15,996 bases of DNA from Bacteroidia bacterium (lineage in GTDB: Bacteria; Bacteroidota; Bacteroidia; Flavobacteriales; Flavobacteriaceae): assembly GCA_030425715.1 (NCBI GenBank), contig JAUIAA010000013.1, positions 1 to 15,996 of the forward strand, written 5' to 3'. Positions 1 through 8,407 of the stretch are shown here, piece after piece (positions within the stretch are counted from its first letter, which is position 1; each line of letters starts with the position of its first letter). The notes under the pieces are model-generated. The model saw nothing but the letters and a program-made list of their open reading frames with translations, did no database searches and was not told the DNA's origin. The position numbers and the translations under genes are program-made.

Positions 1-2009
1 GATTCTAATGGTTTTCTTTCGGTAACAAATACTTGAGATATTGGCTTTTCACTACGGTTTATTAGTACATAGTTTGCCTTCACCGTATAGCTTCGCTCTT
101 TAGGAAAAATAGCAACTTCTGTTTTTTTGGTTGTTGGATATAATCGTTCTATAATTTCATATTTCTTAAATTTTCGTTCGTAATTTTCACTAAAATCTAA
201 CCTGTCTTTTGCCGTTGTATAATCTGAAACAATGTTGGTATTGTAAAACACAAGGCTTCCAAATCCAATAAAAATTGCCATTAAAAAAGCTGTGCTCCAT
301 TTTTGTCCTTTTGTCCAATTTGCAGCAAGCTGTTTTAGTGTTACAGAAAAATTAGCAACAATCCCTCTATTCCAAATTTTAAAAGAAAATACGGTTAATA
401 ATAGTCCGAAAGCCAACCAATACATAGATAAATGATTATACAAATTTGAAACACCATTAAATCCATCCATATTATTGTATGCTACTCTTGGTAAAAATCC
501 AAGACTTGTTAAGGGATGCTCTAATCCTAATAAATTAGATTTCATTATTAATGCAACAATGAACCCAAATATTCCCATGCCCATATATTTGGTTTTGGCC
601 AAACTGTTTACAAACAAAGCAATCATACAAAATACAACTAATTGCAATCCGTAATAATAGTAAACGGAAGCGTATAAGCTGAATTCAAAATTAAAATACC
701 CCAAAGCAATTTGGAATAGTATACACATTACAATTCCAATGGTTATTAAAATTATTGGAAGCAATACTAAAGCACTAAATTTTGATAAGAAGAATACACT
801 GTTTTTAACTGGTGTAGCATCGATAATAAGGTTAAAATTTAGGCTACGTTCTCTCCAAACAATTTCTGAGCTGTAAAAAATGATTAAAATTAAACTGAAA
901 ATAGTTAACGGATCTATTATTAACGCTATCAATTTATTGGTAAATGGATACACGCTCACGCCATATTGCCCGCCACTAACAAGTGTGGAATATAATTGAG
1001 AAAACAATATTAAAATCCACAAAACCAAAACAACTATAAATGGTAAACTTTTAAAAACACTTTTTAATTCTATTTTTAATAACGATAATAAAGCCGTTTT
1101 TTGGGCTTTAAAACCAGATACTATTTGTAAAGGTTTATAAGCTAATAAAGATGATTTAGATTTTGCTATTTTCTTTTCTTTCTTTACTTTTTTAGTGATT
1201 TTTCTAAAAGAGAATAGTTTAAAGGTTATGAATAATAATCCTACTGAAAGCAATATCCAAATTAGTCTATTCATTAAAAATAAGCCAGAAAACGACAGCA
1301 ATTGGGTGTTTTTTTGATAAGGTGTCCAAAACTGTGTTTGCTCAAAAAAGGCAGCAATTCCAAACGGATCTGCAAGCGCAGCCATAACCATACTTTCTGG
1401 CGAAGCAGGAACCGCTTGTGCCAATAAAGGCGAATTTAAAAACATGGAACTTATAAAATACAAGGTGTAAATAAACACCGCGCTGGCATAAGTAGCAAGG
1501 TTCTTTTGGGTTAAAGTACATATTGAAAATACCACAGCCGAACAAATAAAAATATTGGGTAATACAATAAGTAACCAAGGTTGTAAATAGGTTATTAGAT
1601 GAAAATCAGCTAGACGTTCAGGGTCTAAACCAAAGAAGAAATTTCCAAAAATATAACCTAAAACAAATGGTGAAAAGGCTAAAACACTAAACATAAATGT
1701 ACCTAAAAAACGACTTAAAAAATACTGTTGTTTTTTTATAGACGTACTAAAGATAAGCCCTTCCATGGTGTGTTGTTTATCTCTTAGCATGGCACTAATG
1801 GCAAAGAACATGATGATAAACACACTACCTAAAGTAAACAAGCTGGTATGAAAATAAACTTGATAACCCGAATTAAAGTTCACGCCTTGTGGTGCAAATC
1901 CTTGCTGGCCAACAAATACACCTAAGGCTAAAAACAACAAAGCAAACAATGGAAAAGCACGTTGTTTAAACTGATAAAAAATTTCGAATTGTAATAATTG
2001 TTTAAACAT
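1..2009 (-). CDS. ABC-2 type permease, N-terminal part of a permease/M1-aminopeptidase fusion (partial)
   Basis: An uninterrupted frame runs from an ATG at 2009-2007 to the left edge (669 full codons, no stop), so the C-terminus is outside the window. The visible part has two similar membrane halves. The first half (about residues 1-265) has hydrophobic segments near 20-36, 57-75, 100-122, 145-166, 176-191 and 241-266. A Lys-rich cytoplasmic linker follows (269-290). The second half (about 310-590) has segments near 322-340, 361-380, 412-440, 450-470, 476-490, 528-544 and 574-590. After the last segment the chain becomes hydrophilic and extracytoplasmic. In Bacteroidota this layout belongs to the roughly 1200-residue permease/M1-aminopeptidase fusions, whose HExxH zinc domain would lie beyond the edge. 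That domain is inferred, not seen. The gene starts 3 bases after the ATPase stop, so the two are surely co-transcribed. The substrate is unknown. Confidence 0.85.
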   Translation of the reverse strand, partial: MFKQLLQFEIFYQFKQRAFPLFALLFLALGVFVGQQGFAPQGVNFNSGYQVYFHTSLFTLGSVFIIMFFAISAMLRDKQHTMEGLIFSTSIKKQQYFLSRFLGTFMFSVLAFSPFVLGYIFGNFFFGLDPERLADFHLITYLQPWLLIVLPNIFICSAVVFSICTLTQKNLATYASAVFIYTLYFISSMFLNSPLLAQAVPASPESMVMAALADPFGIAAFFEQTQFWTPYQKNTQLLSFSGLFLMNRLIWILLSVGLLFITFKLFSFRKITKKVKKEKKIAKSKSSLLAYKPLQIVSGFKAQKTALLSLLKIELKSVFKSLPFIVVLVLWILILFSQLYSTLVSGGQYGVSVYPFTNKLIALIIDPLTIFSLILIIFYSSEIVWRERSLNFNLIIDATPVKNSVFFLSKFSALVLLPIILITIGIVMCILFQIALGYFNFEFSLYASVYYYYGLQLVVFCMIALFVNSLAKTKYMGMGIFGFIVALIMKSNLLGLEHPLTSLGFLPRVAYNNMDGFNGVSNLYNHLSMYWLAFGLLLTVFSFKIWNRGIVANFSVTLKQLAANWTKGQKWSTAFLMAIFIGFGSLVFYNTNIVSDYTTAKDRLDFSENYERKFKKYEIIERLYPTTKKTEVAIFPKERSYTVKANYVLINRSEKPISQVFVTERKPLE

Positions 2010-2012
2010 AGT

Positions 2013-2900
2013 TTAAGCGTTTTTTTTATTCTGGTGAAACAAAGTCGTGAAATAATAATCTTCTAAGTTTGGTGCGATGCTTTCAAATCCTTCTTCTGGT
2101 TTGCGGTCTGATAAAACCCTAATTTGAGTTTCACCAGCAACTAGTTTTGTTGAAATGACGTTAAAAGCCTTTTTAAATGCTTCCAAATCTTTTTTGGCAA
2201 TAATTTTAGACCAAATTTTGCCTTCTATACTTTTTACAAGCTTGGTAGGGTTTCCTTGTGAAATGATTTTACCATTAGAGAGAATGGCCATTTTAGGACA
2301 TAAATTCCGTACATCTTCCACAATATGTGTGGATAAAATAACAATGACATTTTCGCCAATTTCACTTAATAGATTTAAAAACCGATTGCTCTCTTCAGGA
2401 TCTAATCCTGCAGTAGGTTCATCTACAATAATAATTTGCGGATTACCCAACAAAGCTTGTGCAATACCAAAACGCTGACGCATTCCCCCAGAAAAAGTAT
2501 GCACCGCCTTTTTACGGTGTTGATATAAGTTAACCTGCTGCAATAAAGCGGTTACTTGTTCTTTACGTGTCTTGGTGTTTGTAATCCCTTTTAAAACTGC
2601 TAAATGATTCAGCAATTTTTCGGCAGAAATTTTTGGGTACACACCAAATTCTTGAGGTAAATAACCCAGTTGTTTTCGAATGTTGTTAGGTTGTTTTACC
2701 ACATCGATATCATTAAAAGTGATACTTCCCGTCGATGGTTCTTGTAAAGAAGCAATGGTGCGCATCAAGGATGATTTTCCAGCACCATTGGCGCCTAACA
2801 AACCAAACATTCCGTTGGTAATTTCTAGGTTGATACCATTTATGGCTTTTACACCATTAGGATAGGTTTTACTTAGTTTTTTTATTTTTAATGTATTCAT
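2013..2900 (-). CDS. ABC transporter ATP-binding protein, partner of the ABC-2 permease
   Basis: This 295-residue nucleotide-binding subunit powers the membrane protein encoded 3 bases downstream. All ATPase motifs are intact: Walker A GANGAGKSS (36-44), Q-loop LPQ (Q83), signature FSGGMRQR (136-143), Walker B IIIVDE (156-161), D-loop GLDP (165-168) and H-loop His192. Residues 1-215 form the ATPase domain. The last 80 residues are a C-terminal extension of the kind found in ABC-2 (CcmA/NatA-like) exporters. It probably forms a dimer attached to the inner face of the membrane. The family exports drugs, lipids or peptides, and the cargo cannot be read from the sequence. Divergent transcription from the LytS/LytTR pair suggests regulation by it. 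Confidence 0.95.
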   Translation of the reverse strand: MNTLKIKKLSKTYPNGVKAINGINLEITNGMFGLLGANGAGKSSLMRTIASLQEPSTGSITFNDIDVVKQPNNIRKQLGYLPQEFGVYPKISAEKLLNHLAVLKGITNTKTRKEQVTALLQQVNLYQHRKKAVHTFSGGMRQRFGIAQALLGNPQIIIVDEPTAGLDPEESNRFLNLLSEIGENVIVILSTHIVEDVRNLCPKMAILSNGKIISQGNPTKLVKSIEGKIWSKIIAKKDLEAFKKAFNVISTKLVAGETQIRVLSDRKPEEGFESIAPNLEDYYFTTLFHQNKKNA

Positions 2901-2929
2901 TGTGGTTCGACTTTTGAATGATTCTTTAG

Positions 2930-2960
2930 CAAATATCTTATCAACACTTAGAAATAAAAA
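2930..2960 (-). promoter_or_regulatory. Candidate promoter of the ABC transporter operon
   Basis: On the minus strand a GATATTTG box (2930-2937) matches the Bacteroidota -7 consensus TAnnTTTG except for the first base. It lies about 29 bases upstream of the ATPase ATG and would give a leader of roughly 23 nt. The -33 region 19 bases further up is only a T-run (TTTT), not a clean TTTG. The assignment is therefore tentative. Confidence 0.35.
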
Positions 2961-2985
2961 GAATAGATGACCAACCTATTTACTA

Positions 2986-3000
2986 TGTTGACACACAACA
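2986..3000. promoter_or_regulatory. Short inverted repeat in the divergent promoter region (possible operator)
   Basis: TGTTG-ACACA-CAACA is a perfect 5-bp dyad with a 5-bp spacer, near the middle of the 212-bp gap between the ABC operon and the sensor kinase gene. It sits upstream of both candidate promoters, where a regulator could act on either. It does not match the direct-repeat sites usual for LytTR proteins. A 5-bp dyad can occur by chance in such sequence. Confidence 0.2.
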
Positions 3001-3076
3001 ACAAAATTTAAATCAATAGGTGTTAGACTTAAAAACAAACAGGTTCGTCTGCATTTCTGTATTGTATATCCATAAA

Positions 3077-3108
3077 GTTGTAAGAACTGGATAACATTGG
3101 TAATTTTG
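3077..3108 (+). promoter_or_regulatory. Bacteroidota-type promoter of the sensor kinase / response regulator operon
   Basis: A perfect -7 box TAATTTTG (3101-3108) lies 20 bases after GTTG (3077-3080), a partial -33 element. This is close to the usual TTTG-N19-TAnnTTTG arrangement. The box ends only 4 bases before the annotated ATG at 3113, so transcription would begin at or just after the start codon. The mRNA would then be leaderless, or the true start would lie further in. Confidence 0.5.
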
Positions 3109-3112
3109 AGCT

Positions 3113-4234
3113 ATGATTCAGTTTTTAAAAACATACAAAGCATTTATATTTGGGTATGCTATTATAGTGCCCATCTTTTTTTTATTAGATTATTTAGGGT
3201 TGATTCTTCTTCCTAAAAAACAATCATTTGAAATGCTTATTTACGGGCTGTTTTGGGGAACACTGATTGCCTTACCTATTCATTATTTTAAGCAGAAGAA
3301 AAAAACAGTGGTTAGTGTTTTGAGTTTAATGGCGCTATTTTTAATTGCCATGCTAATTGACTCAAAAATGAGTTTACCAGATAACCCTATTACCTTTATT
3401 TTGTTGTTAGGGTTTTGGCTTCGGTTTGTTTATATGCTTGTGCCAATTTTTTTTAAGAAATATTGGAGACTTATTGCTTTTATTTACGGTACGCTACTGC
3501 TATTTTTCTTGTATTTAAGGCTATTTACAGGTGGTTTAGAGGCCTATTTACAGATAAAAGAAGACTTTCCTTTTTATATTTTCTTTATACCCATTCCTTT
3601 ACTTTTTATACTTTGGATTTTTGAACAATGGAAATGGTTACAAAAGTTAAAGAGTGATAAATCGGAAGCCGAATTATCGTTGTTGCGTAGTCAAATCAAT
3701 CCGCATTTCTTTTTTAATACCTTGAATAACTTATATGCTTTGTCTATAAAAAAATCGGATGAAGCACCAGATGTAATCTTAAAACTATCGGATATGATGC
3801 GTTACACCATTTACGAAGGGGAAAAGAAAAAAGTAAAGATTCAGGATGAAATTGAGTACCTCAATAACTATATAGAATTACATAAAATCCGCTATAAAAA
3901 ATTGGTAGATATCAATTTTAAGTACGATATAGATACAAACTTAACTGTTGCACCTTTATTATTTATCATTTTATTAGAAAATGCGTTTAAACACGGTGTA
4001 GAAACCTTATCGGAAAATGCCTATATTCATATCAATCTATTTGATGAAGGGAATTTAATTTGTTTTGATATTGAAAACAATTTTGATGCTAAAGAAATAG
4101 GTTCACCTAAAGGTATAGGTTTACAAAATTTAAAAAGAAGATTATCTTTACTATATAAAAACCAACATAGTCTATTGGTTAACAAATCAAACAATGTTTA
4201 TAAAGTAACTTTAAAAATTTCGAAACATGCTTAA
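3113..4234 (+). CDS. LytS/YehU-type membrane sensor histidine kinase
   Basis: This 373-residue inner-membrane kinase passes phosphate to the response regulator encoded immediately downstream. About six hydrophobic segments (near 10-33, 40-57, 66-82, 93-113, 119-136 and 153-171) form the sensor part, with no large periplasmic domain. A short coiled linker leads to the His_kinase (PF06580) motif around LRSQINPHFFFNTL (181-194), in which His188 is the expected phospho-acceptor. The ATPase part has the N-box PLLFIILLENAFKHG (261-275, Asn270) and the G-box KGIGLQNLKRR (313-323). The stop overlaps the regulator start by 8 bp, indicating translational coupling. The divergent ABC operon is the likely target, as in many peptide- or antibiotic-responsive transporter modules. 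The stimulus is unknown. Confidence 0.93.
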   Translation: MIQFLKTYKAFIFGYAIIVPIFFLLDYLGLILLPKKQSFEMLIYGLFWGTLIALPIHYFKQKKKTVVSVLSLMALFLIAMLIDSKMSLPDNPITFILLLGFWLRFVYMLVPIFFKKYWRLIAFIYGTLLLFFLYLRLFTGGLEAYLQIKEDFPFYIFFIPIPLLFILWIFEQWKWLQKLKSDKSEAELSLLRSQINPHFFFNTLNNLYALSIKKSDEAPDVILKLSDMMRYTIYEGEKKKVKIQDEIEYLNNYIELHKIRYKKLVDINFKYDIDTNLTVAPLLFIILLENAFKHGVETLSENAYIHINLFDEGNLICFDIENNFDAKEIGSPKGIGLQNLKRRLSLLYKNQHSLLVNKSNNVYKVTLKISKHA

Positions 4235-4928
4235 GTATATTATTGTAGACGACGAGCCTTTGGCGCACGAAATTATTGAAGAATTCTGTAAGGTGTTACC
4301 ACATTTGCAATTAGAAAAAAACTGTTATAACGCTATGGAGGCCATGCAGTTTTTAAATGCGAATACCGTTGACTTTATTTTTTTAGACATCAATATGCCT
4401 AAACTTAAAGGTCTCGATTTTTTAAAAACATTAAATCATCCGCCAAAAACTATTATCACCACAGCTTATAAAGAATATGCTTTAGAAGGTTACGAACTCA
4501 ATGTGGTAGATTACCTTTTAAAACCTTTTAGTTTTGATCGTTTGGTAAAAGCGGTTAATAAAGTGTCTGAAAGTACGACTGCCAACGCAGAAACAAAAGA
4601 AATGCCAAATACGACTGAATCATCTACTCGATTTTTTGTAAAAGGCGATAAAAAACACCATCAAATTGATTTAGTTAACTTGCTTTATATTGAAGCTTAT
4701 GGTAACTATACTAAACTATTTTTAATAGACGAAATGATTGTTAGCCATGAAAAAATTTCGTCTTTTGAAGAGCTATTACCTTCAAATAATTTTCTTCGTG
4801 TTCATAAATCGTTTATCGTAGCTAAAAACAAAATAAAATTTATTGAAGGGAATAGAATTTTTATAAACGAGCATAAAATTCCTATTGGACAGACGTATAA
4901 GAGTCGTGTTAATGATTTGTATAATTAA
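4227..4928 (+). CDS. LytTR-family response regulator
   Basis: This 233-residue cytoplasmic transcription factor has a receiver domain (about 1-120) and a LytTR DNA-binding domain (about 135-233). The receiver has the acidic pair Asp8/Asp9, the phosphorylated Asp54 in IFLDINMP, Thr79 and the conserved Lys99 in LLKPF. The linker 112-134 is rich in Thr, Glu and Asn. The C-terminal half shows typical LytTR features: FFVKGDKKHHQI, LLYIEAYGNYTKL and FLRVHKSFIV. It overlaps the kinase gene by 8 bp, so the two form a dedicated pair. Proteins of this type usually bind direct repeats upstream of their targets. The adjacent divergent transporter promoter is the first candidate. Confidence 0.95.
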   Translation: MLKYIIVDDEPLAHEIIEEFCKVLPHLQLEKNCYNAMEAMQFLNANTVDFIFLDINMPKLKGLDFLKTLNHPPKTIITTAYKEYALEGYELNVVDYLLKPFSFDRLVKAVNKVSESTTANAETKEMPNTTESSTRFFVKGDKKHHQIDLVNLLYIEAYGNYTKLFLIDEMIVSHEKISSFEELLPSNNFLRVHKSFIVAKNKIKFIEGNRIFINEHKIPIGQTYKSRVNDLYN

Positions 4929-5075
4929 GATAAAAGGTATTTTACCCGATTAATTTTAATCGAATAATTATAAAAAATTGTTGTGTTTTTATTGGTAAAG
5001 AATAGGGTTAAAGAACAATCTTGAAGTAATAAAAATTTTTATAACCATATCAGTAGTATAACTCAATTATAATTA

Positions 5076-5109
5076 AAAAACTCCTATTTATATATAAACA
5101 GGAGTTTTT
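5076..5109. terminator. Bidirectional intrinsic terminator between convergent operons
   Basis: AAAAACTCCT (5076-5085) pairs perfectly with AGGAGTTTTT (5100-5109). One mismatch follows and then a further TTTA/TAAA pairing in the A/T-rich loop. The stem is flanked by A-runs on one side and T-runs on the other, so it can end transcription from both the response regulator (+, ends 4928) and the S46 peptidase (-, ends 5129). A weaker perfect AT-rich dyad, CGATTAA-TT-TTAATCG (4947-4962), lies just after the regulator stop. The rest of the 200-bp gap holds nothing recognisable. Confidence 0.85.
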
Positions 5110-5128
5110 GTTTTCTATATAAATGGAA

Positions 5129-7255
5129 TTATTTTTTTGGGTGCACCAATTTCATTTCGTCAATCAATCGTTTACTATTGGCATACTTATCAATAATAAA
5201 TAAAATATAACGTGCATCTACCATAATATTTCGGCAAATTTCAGGATCGTAATTGTAATCACTCATCGTTCCTTCCCAAACTCTATCAAAATTCAATCCG
5301 ATTAAATTGCCATGTGCATCTAGAACAGGGCTACCAGAATTCCCTCCAGTAGTATGGTTTGTACCAATAAAGTTTACAGGCATTTTTCCGTTTTCTCCAT
5401 ATATACCATAGTCTTTTTTATTGTATAAATCGATGAGTTTTTGAGGTAGATCAAATTCATAATCTCCTGGTTGGTACTTTTCAATAACTCCTTGTAGGTA
5501 AGATACAGGCTCATAGTAAACCGCATCTCTTGGAAAATAACCTTTTACCTTACCATAAGTAACTCTAAGGGTACTGTTGGCATCTGGAAAAAATCTAGCT
5601 TCAGGAAAAGTTTCCATCAAAGCTTGCATATAAGTAGCTTGATTAGCTTGTAATTCGGTTTGGATTCTGTTGTATTCAGGATTGATTTCCTCAATATATT
5701 TTTTATAAAAAGATTTCCCTAAAGCAAAACCCTGATCCTTATTTAACTTGCTAATAACTTCATTTGCCGACCCTTTTAAAATTTCTTGTATACAATCTAA
5801 ACAGGTTAATTTTGAATTTTTGTAAATATCATTGGTAAGTTTAGATATATCTACACCTTTTAACGCCTTTATTTGGTAATTTACCGGACTTTTTTGTACG
5901 TACAATTCCATCAAGTTTTCAAAAACCTCTTTATCAACCTTAGCACTGTAATTTTTATAATGCTTTGTTAATCTAGCTAATAGTTTGGTTCTTTCCTTTT
6001 CAAAAGAAGCTGGGTTTTTAGATATTTTTTGTTCAAATTGATTTAACCATATTGACACTTGTAAAAGTCCAATATTTCTATTTACCACCTCTCCCCAATA
6101 AGCTCTAGCCAAAGCCACATTATCTATATCGCTATACAGCTTTTTAAAAGTAGGGAGTAAGTTATTGTAGGCATCGTTATTTTTTACTTTTTGTGCAAGC
6201 TGTTTTTCCTGCTCTTGCTTATGCTGAATGGCTTTCGATTTTTCAATACCTTGATTTTCGCCTATCCATTTTTTCCAATAATTGGCAATGCTGGCATACT
6301 TAGAAGCATATTGAATTTTGATTTTATTATCCGCTCGCATATACTTGTCCATTATTTTTAAGGCAGTATCACGAATTTCGATTTTGGCAGGGTTTATTTT
6401 ATGCACAATTTGATCTATGGCAACCGATGGTAAATATTCATTGGTTCTGCCAGGAAAACCAAACACCATAGTAAAGTCATCTTCAGAGATACCATCTAAA
6501 GATACTGGTAAAAAATGCTTTGGTTTATAAGGTACATTGTCTTTACTATAGGCAGCAGGTTTATTATTTTTATCGGCATAAATTCTAAACAATGAAAAAT
6601 CACCAGTGTGTCTAGGCCACATCCAGTTATCGGTATCCGAACCATATTTACCTACAGAAGAAGGTGGAGTTCCTACCAACCTAATATCATTATAGGTTAT
6701 GGTAATAAATAAAAAGAATTGATTGCCCTTATAAAAAGATTTTACTTTGGCATCTTGCCAATCTTCTTTTTTGGCCTTTTTTTGAACCACAGCCATATTT
6801 TGGTCAATTTTTGTCTGTCTTTCTTTGGCGGTCATGGTTGGGGTAACTCCTTTTAATACATCATTTGTAACATCAGTAATGCTATGAATTAGGGTAACAT
6901 ACATGCCTGGATTGGGTAATTCTTTGCTAGAATCATTACTCCAAAAACCATCTTTTAAGTAATCATTTTCAACTGTAGAATGGGATTGAATGGAACCATA
7001 ACCACAATGGTGGTTGGTTAATATCAAACCGCTATCCGAAATAATTTCGGCAGTACAGCCTCCATTAAAATGTACAATAGCATCTTTCAAACTTGAGTTG
7101 TTCACATCGTAAATGTCTTTGGCAGATAGGTTGCTACCAAGGTTTTTCATTTCCGTTTCATTCATTCCTTCTAAGAGTGATGGAATCCACATACCGCCTT
7201 GTTGGGCAGTAAGTTGTAAGGTGATAAATAGTAATAAAAATTTAAAATATTTCAT
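5129..7255 (-). CDS. S46-family dipeptidyl-peptidase, DPP11-like (Asp/Glu-specific)
   Basis: This 708-residue exopeptidase has a signal peptide (MKYFKFLLLFITLQLTA, cleavage near 17/18) and so acts in the periplasm, releasing dipeptides from peptide N-termini. The trypsin-like S46 core is complete: catalytic His83 in TNHHCGYG, Asp219 in RHTGDFS and Ser640 in TGGNSGSP. A helical domain inserted at about 290-560 caps the site in this family. Arg658 in NFDRVWEG occupies the position that in Porphyromonas gingivalis DPP11 (Arg673) selects acidic P1 residues, where DPP7 has Gly. I therefore infer cleavage after Asp or Glu. The length is normal for the family (about 700-720). It is co-transcribed with the DUF4421-like barrel gene upstream (18-bp gap) and ends at the bidirectional terminator. 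The likely role is peptide nutrition. Confidence 0.93.
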   Translation of the reverse strand: MKYFKFLLLFITLQLTAQQGGMWIPSLLEGMNETEMKNLGSNLSAKDIYDVNNSSLKDAIVHFNGGCTAEIISDSGLILTNHHCGYGSIQSHSTVENDYLKDGFWSNDSSKELPNPGMYVTLIHSITDVTNDVLKGVTPTMTAKERQTKIDQNMAVVQKKAKKEDWQDAKVKSFYKGNQFFLFITITYNDIRLVGTPPSSVGKYGSDTDNWMWPRHTGDFSLFRIYADKNNKPAAYSKDNVPYKPKHFLPVSLDGISEDDFTMVFGFPGRTNEYLPSVAIDQIVHKINPAKIEIRDTALKIMDKYMRADNKIKIQYASKYASIANYWKKWIGENQGIEKSKAIQHKQEQEKQLAQKVKNNDAYNNLLPTFKKLYSDIDNVALARAYWGEVVNRNIGLLQVSIWLNQFEQKISKNPASFEKERTKLLARLTKHYKNYSAKVDKEVFENLMELYVQKSPVNYQIKALKGVDISKLTNDIYKNSKLTCLDCIQEILKGSANEVISKLNKDQGFALGKSFYKKYIEEINPEYNRIQTELQANQATYMQALMETFPEARFFPDANSTLRVTYGKVKGYFPRDAVYYEPVSYLQGVIEKYQPGDYEFDLPQKLIDLYNKKDYGIYGENGKMPVNFIGTNHTTGGNSGSPVLDAHGNLIGLNFDRVWEGTMSDYNYDPEICRNIMVDARYILFIIDKYANSKRLIDEMKLVHPKK

Positions 7256-7273
7256 AAGTGTATAATTATTGAA

Positions 7274-8290
7274 TTAATTTAATGGGTTTTGTTCTTCTAT
7301 CCAATCAACTCCTTTTTTAAGGAATTTTGGGGGGTTAAATCTATAACCTACGTAAAATTCAAAAATAACTCTTGAATTAGAAAAGTTAATGATAGATTTT
7401 TCATCTCTAGCCTTAATAAGACTTACTAGTTTGGCTCCACTAAACAGACTTTTAGAATTATAACCTAGCCCAATTTGCGACTGTATATTGGCAACCCAAT
7501 CATTATCTCTATTTATAATCCTATCCATATTAGATGTATTAACGAGCTTGTTAAACTCATATCCTAAACCAGGAGCAAAGCCTAAATTTGAATACCATTT
7601 TTTATTAATTACAAAGGTATAATGGTAACCTGCATTTAAAGAAAGCCAATAACTACTCAAATCTTGAAAACCTTCATTATCTTTGATTTGAAAATACCCA
7701 TAAGAGAGGCTTGGTATAAAGCTTCCTGCGCTTTTTCTTTGAATTTCAGTTTGATTTCGGGAAGCTTTAAAAGAAAAATTATCATTGAATTTATATCTGG
7801 TAATTCCGCTAATGTTTTTTGTTTTTAAGCTCGGTAAAATAACTATTTCATCAAAAGAAGGAACATTGTTCCCTGTGCCAACAAAATTATCTACATAATA
7901 ACCGCTTATTTTATTGTACTCAATACTCTGTAACCAGTTTTTTACAAAGATATCTGCTTTCATCCTAAAGGTTTTGGTTTTTCCTTTTTCTTCGGTATCA
8001 CTATTGGCCAAAAATTTTGGGGTATAACCTATGGTAAAAGCAATAAATCTATAATTTAGAGCAATGGAGGTTCTTAAGCTTGTATTGGGTTTTACGCTAT
8101 AACCAAAATCTTTATCGCCATATACAAACGATTCCACATCATTGTCTATTCCCAACTTTAAATTGAGAATATGATTCATTTTTTCAATGTATTCTGATTG
8201 GTTTGCATCCTCAATACTTTGCGCAGTCAAATAAAACGGTAAAAAAACCAAAAAAAGAATCCAGTATCTTAGCATCATTTTAATTTTCAT
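7274..8290 (-). CDS. DUF4421-like outer-membrane beta-barrel protein
   Basis: An earlier ATG at 8395 is in frame, but its first 35 residues do not look like a real N-terminus. The ATG at 8290 (or 8278/8275) gives MKIKMMLRYWILFLVFLPFYLTAQ, a clear signal peptide in the pattern ending TAQ. The mature protein, about 310 residues, alternates aromatic and polar residues in short strands and contains KPNTSLRTSIALNYRF, FSFKASRNQTEIQRKSAGS and the glycine-rich SNLGFAPGLGYEF. This resembles the Bacteroidota DUF4421 family, predicted to form an outer-membrane barrel. The assignment rests on recalled motifs. It is the first gene of a two-gene unit with the S46 peptidase. Whether the barrel serves the peptidase or only shares its promoter is unknown. 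Confidence 0.7.
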   Translation of the reverse strand: MKIKMMLRYWILFLVFLPFYLTAQSIEDANQSEYIEKMNHILNLKLGIDNDVESFVYGDKDFGYSVKPNTSLRTSIALNYRFIAFTIGYTPKFLANSDTEEKGKTKTFRMKADIFVKNWLQSIEYNKISGYYVDNFVGTGNNVPSFDEIVILPSLKTKNISGITRYKFNDNFSFKASRNQTEIQRKSAGSFIPSLSYGYFQIKDNEGFQDLSSYWLSLNAGYHYTFVINKKWYSNLGFAPGLGYEFNKLVNTSNMDRIINRDNDWVANIQSQIGLGYNSKSLFSGAKLVSLIKARDEKSIINFSNSRVIFEFYVGYRFNPPKFLKKGVDWIEEQNPLN

Positions 8291-8296
8291 AAGGGC

Positions 8297-8328
8297 TAAA
8301 AATAGTTGAATTTTATTAGTTGTACAAT
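8297..8328 (-). promoter_or_regulatory. Candidate promoter of the DUF4421-like / S46 peptidase unit
   Basis: On the minus strand TATTTTTA (8304-8297) differs from TAnnTTTG only at its last base. It follows ATTG (8328-8325) after 20 bases. Transcription would start near 8290-8292. That favours translation from the ATG at 8278 or 8275, or a leaderless start at 8290, and excludes the long 8395 start. Confidence 0.4.
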
Positions 8329-8332
8329 TATC

Positions 8333-8346
8333 TTTTTTGCAAAAAA
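8333..8346. repeat. 14-bp palindrome TTTTTTGCAAAAAA inside a divergent promoter
   Basis: A perfect 14-bp palindrome lies between the -33 elements of the two divergent candidate promoters (minus at 8325-8327, plus at 8359-8361). The position suits a shared operator or a curved A-tract that opens both promoters. Low sequence complexity means chance is a real alternative. Confidence 0.3.
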
Positions 8347-8357
8347 AAGAAATATAA

Positions 8358-8388
8358 ATTGATGGCAGAATTATTTTTAATATATTCG
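8358..8388 (+). promoter_or_regulatory. Candidate promoter of the nucleotidyltransferase-kinase-DUF819 operon
   Basis: ATTG (8358-8361) is followed after exactly 19 bases by TATATTCG (8381-8388), one base from the -7 consensus TAnnTTTG. The predicted start is near 8394, giving a leader of about 14 nt before the ATG at 8408. Confidence 0.45.
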
Positions 8389-8407
8389 ACGTCAAAATTT
8401 TTAAAAG

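Noticed and set aside
1342..1578. A 78-codon frame on the minus strand, rich in Cys and aromatic residues
   Set aside because: It lies inside the permease gene in another frame, and its composition is that of an out-of-frame shadow.
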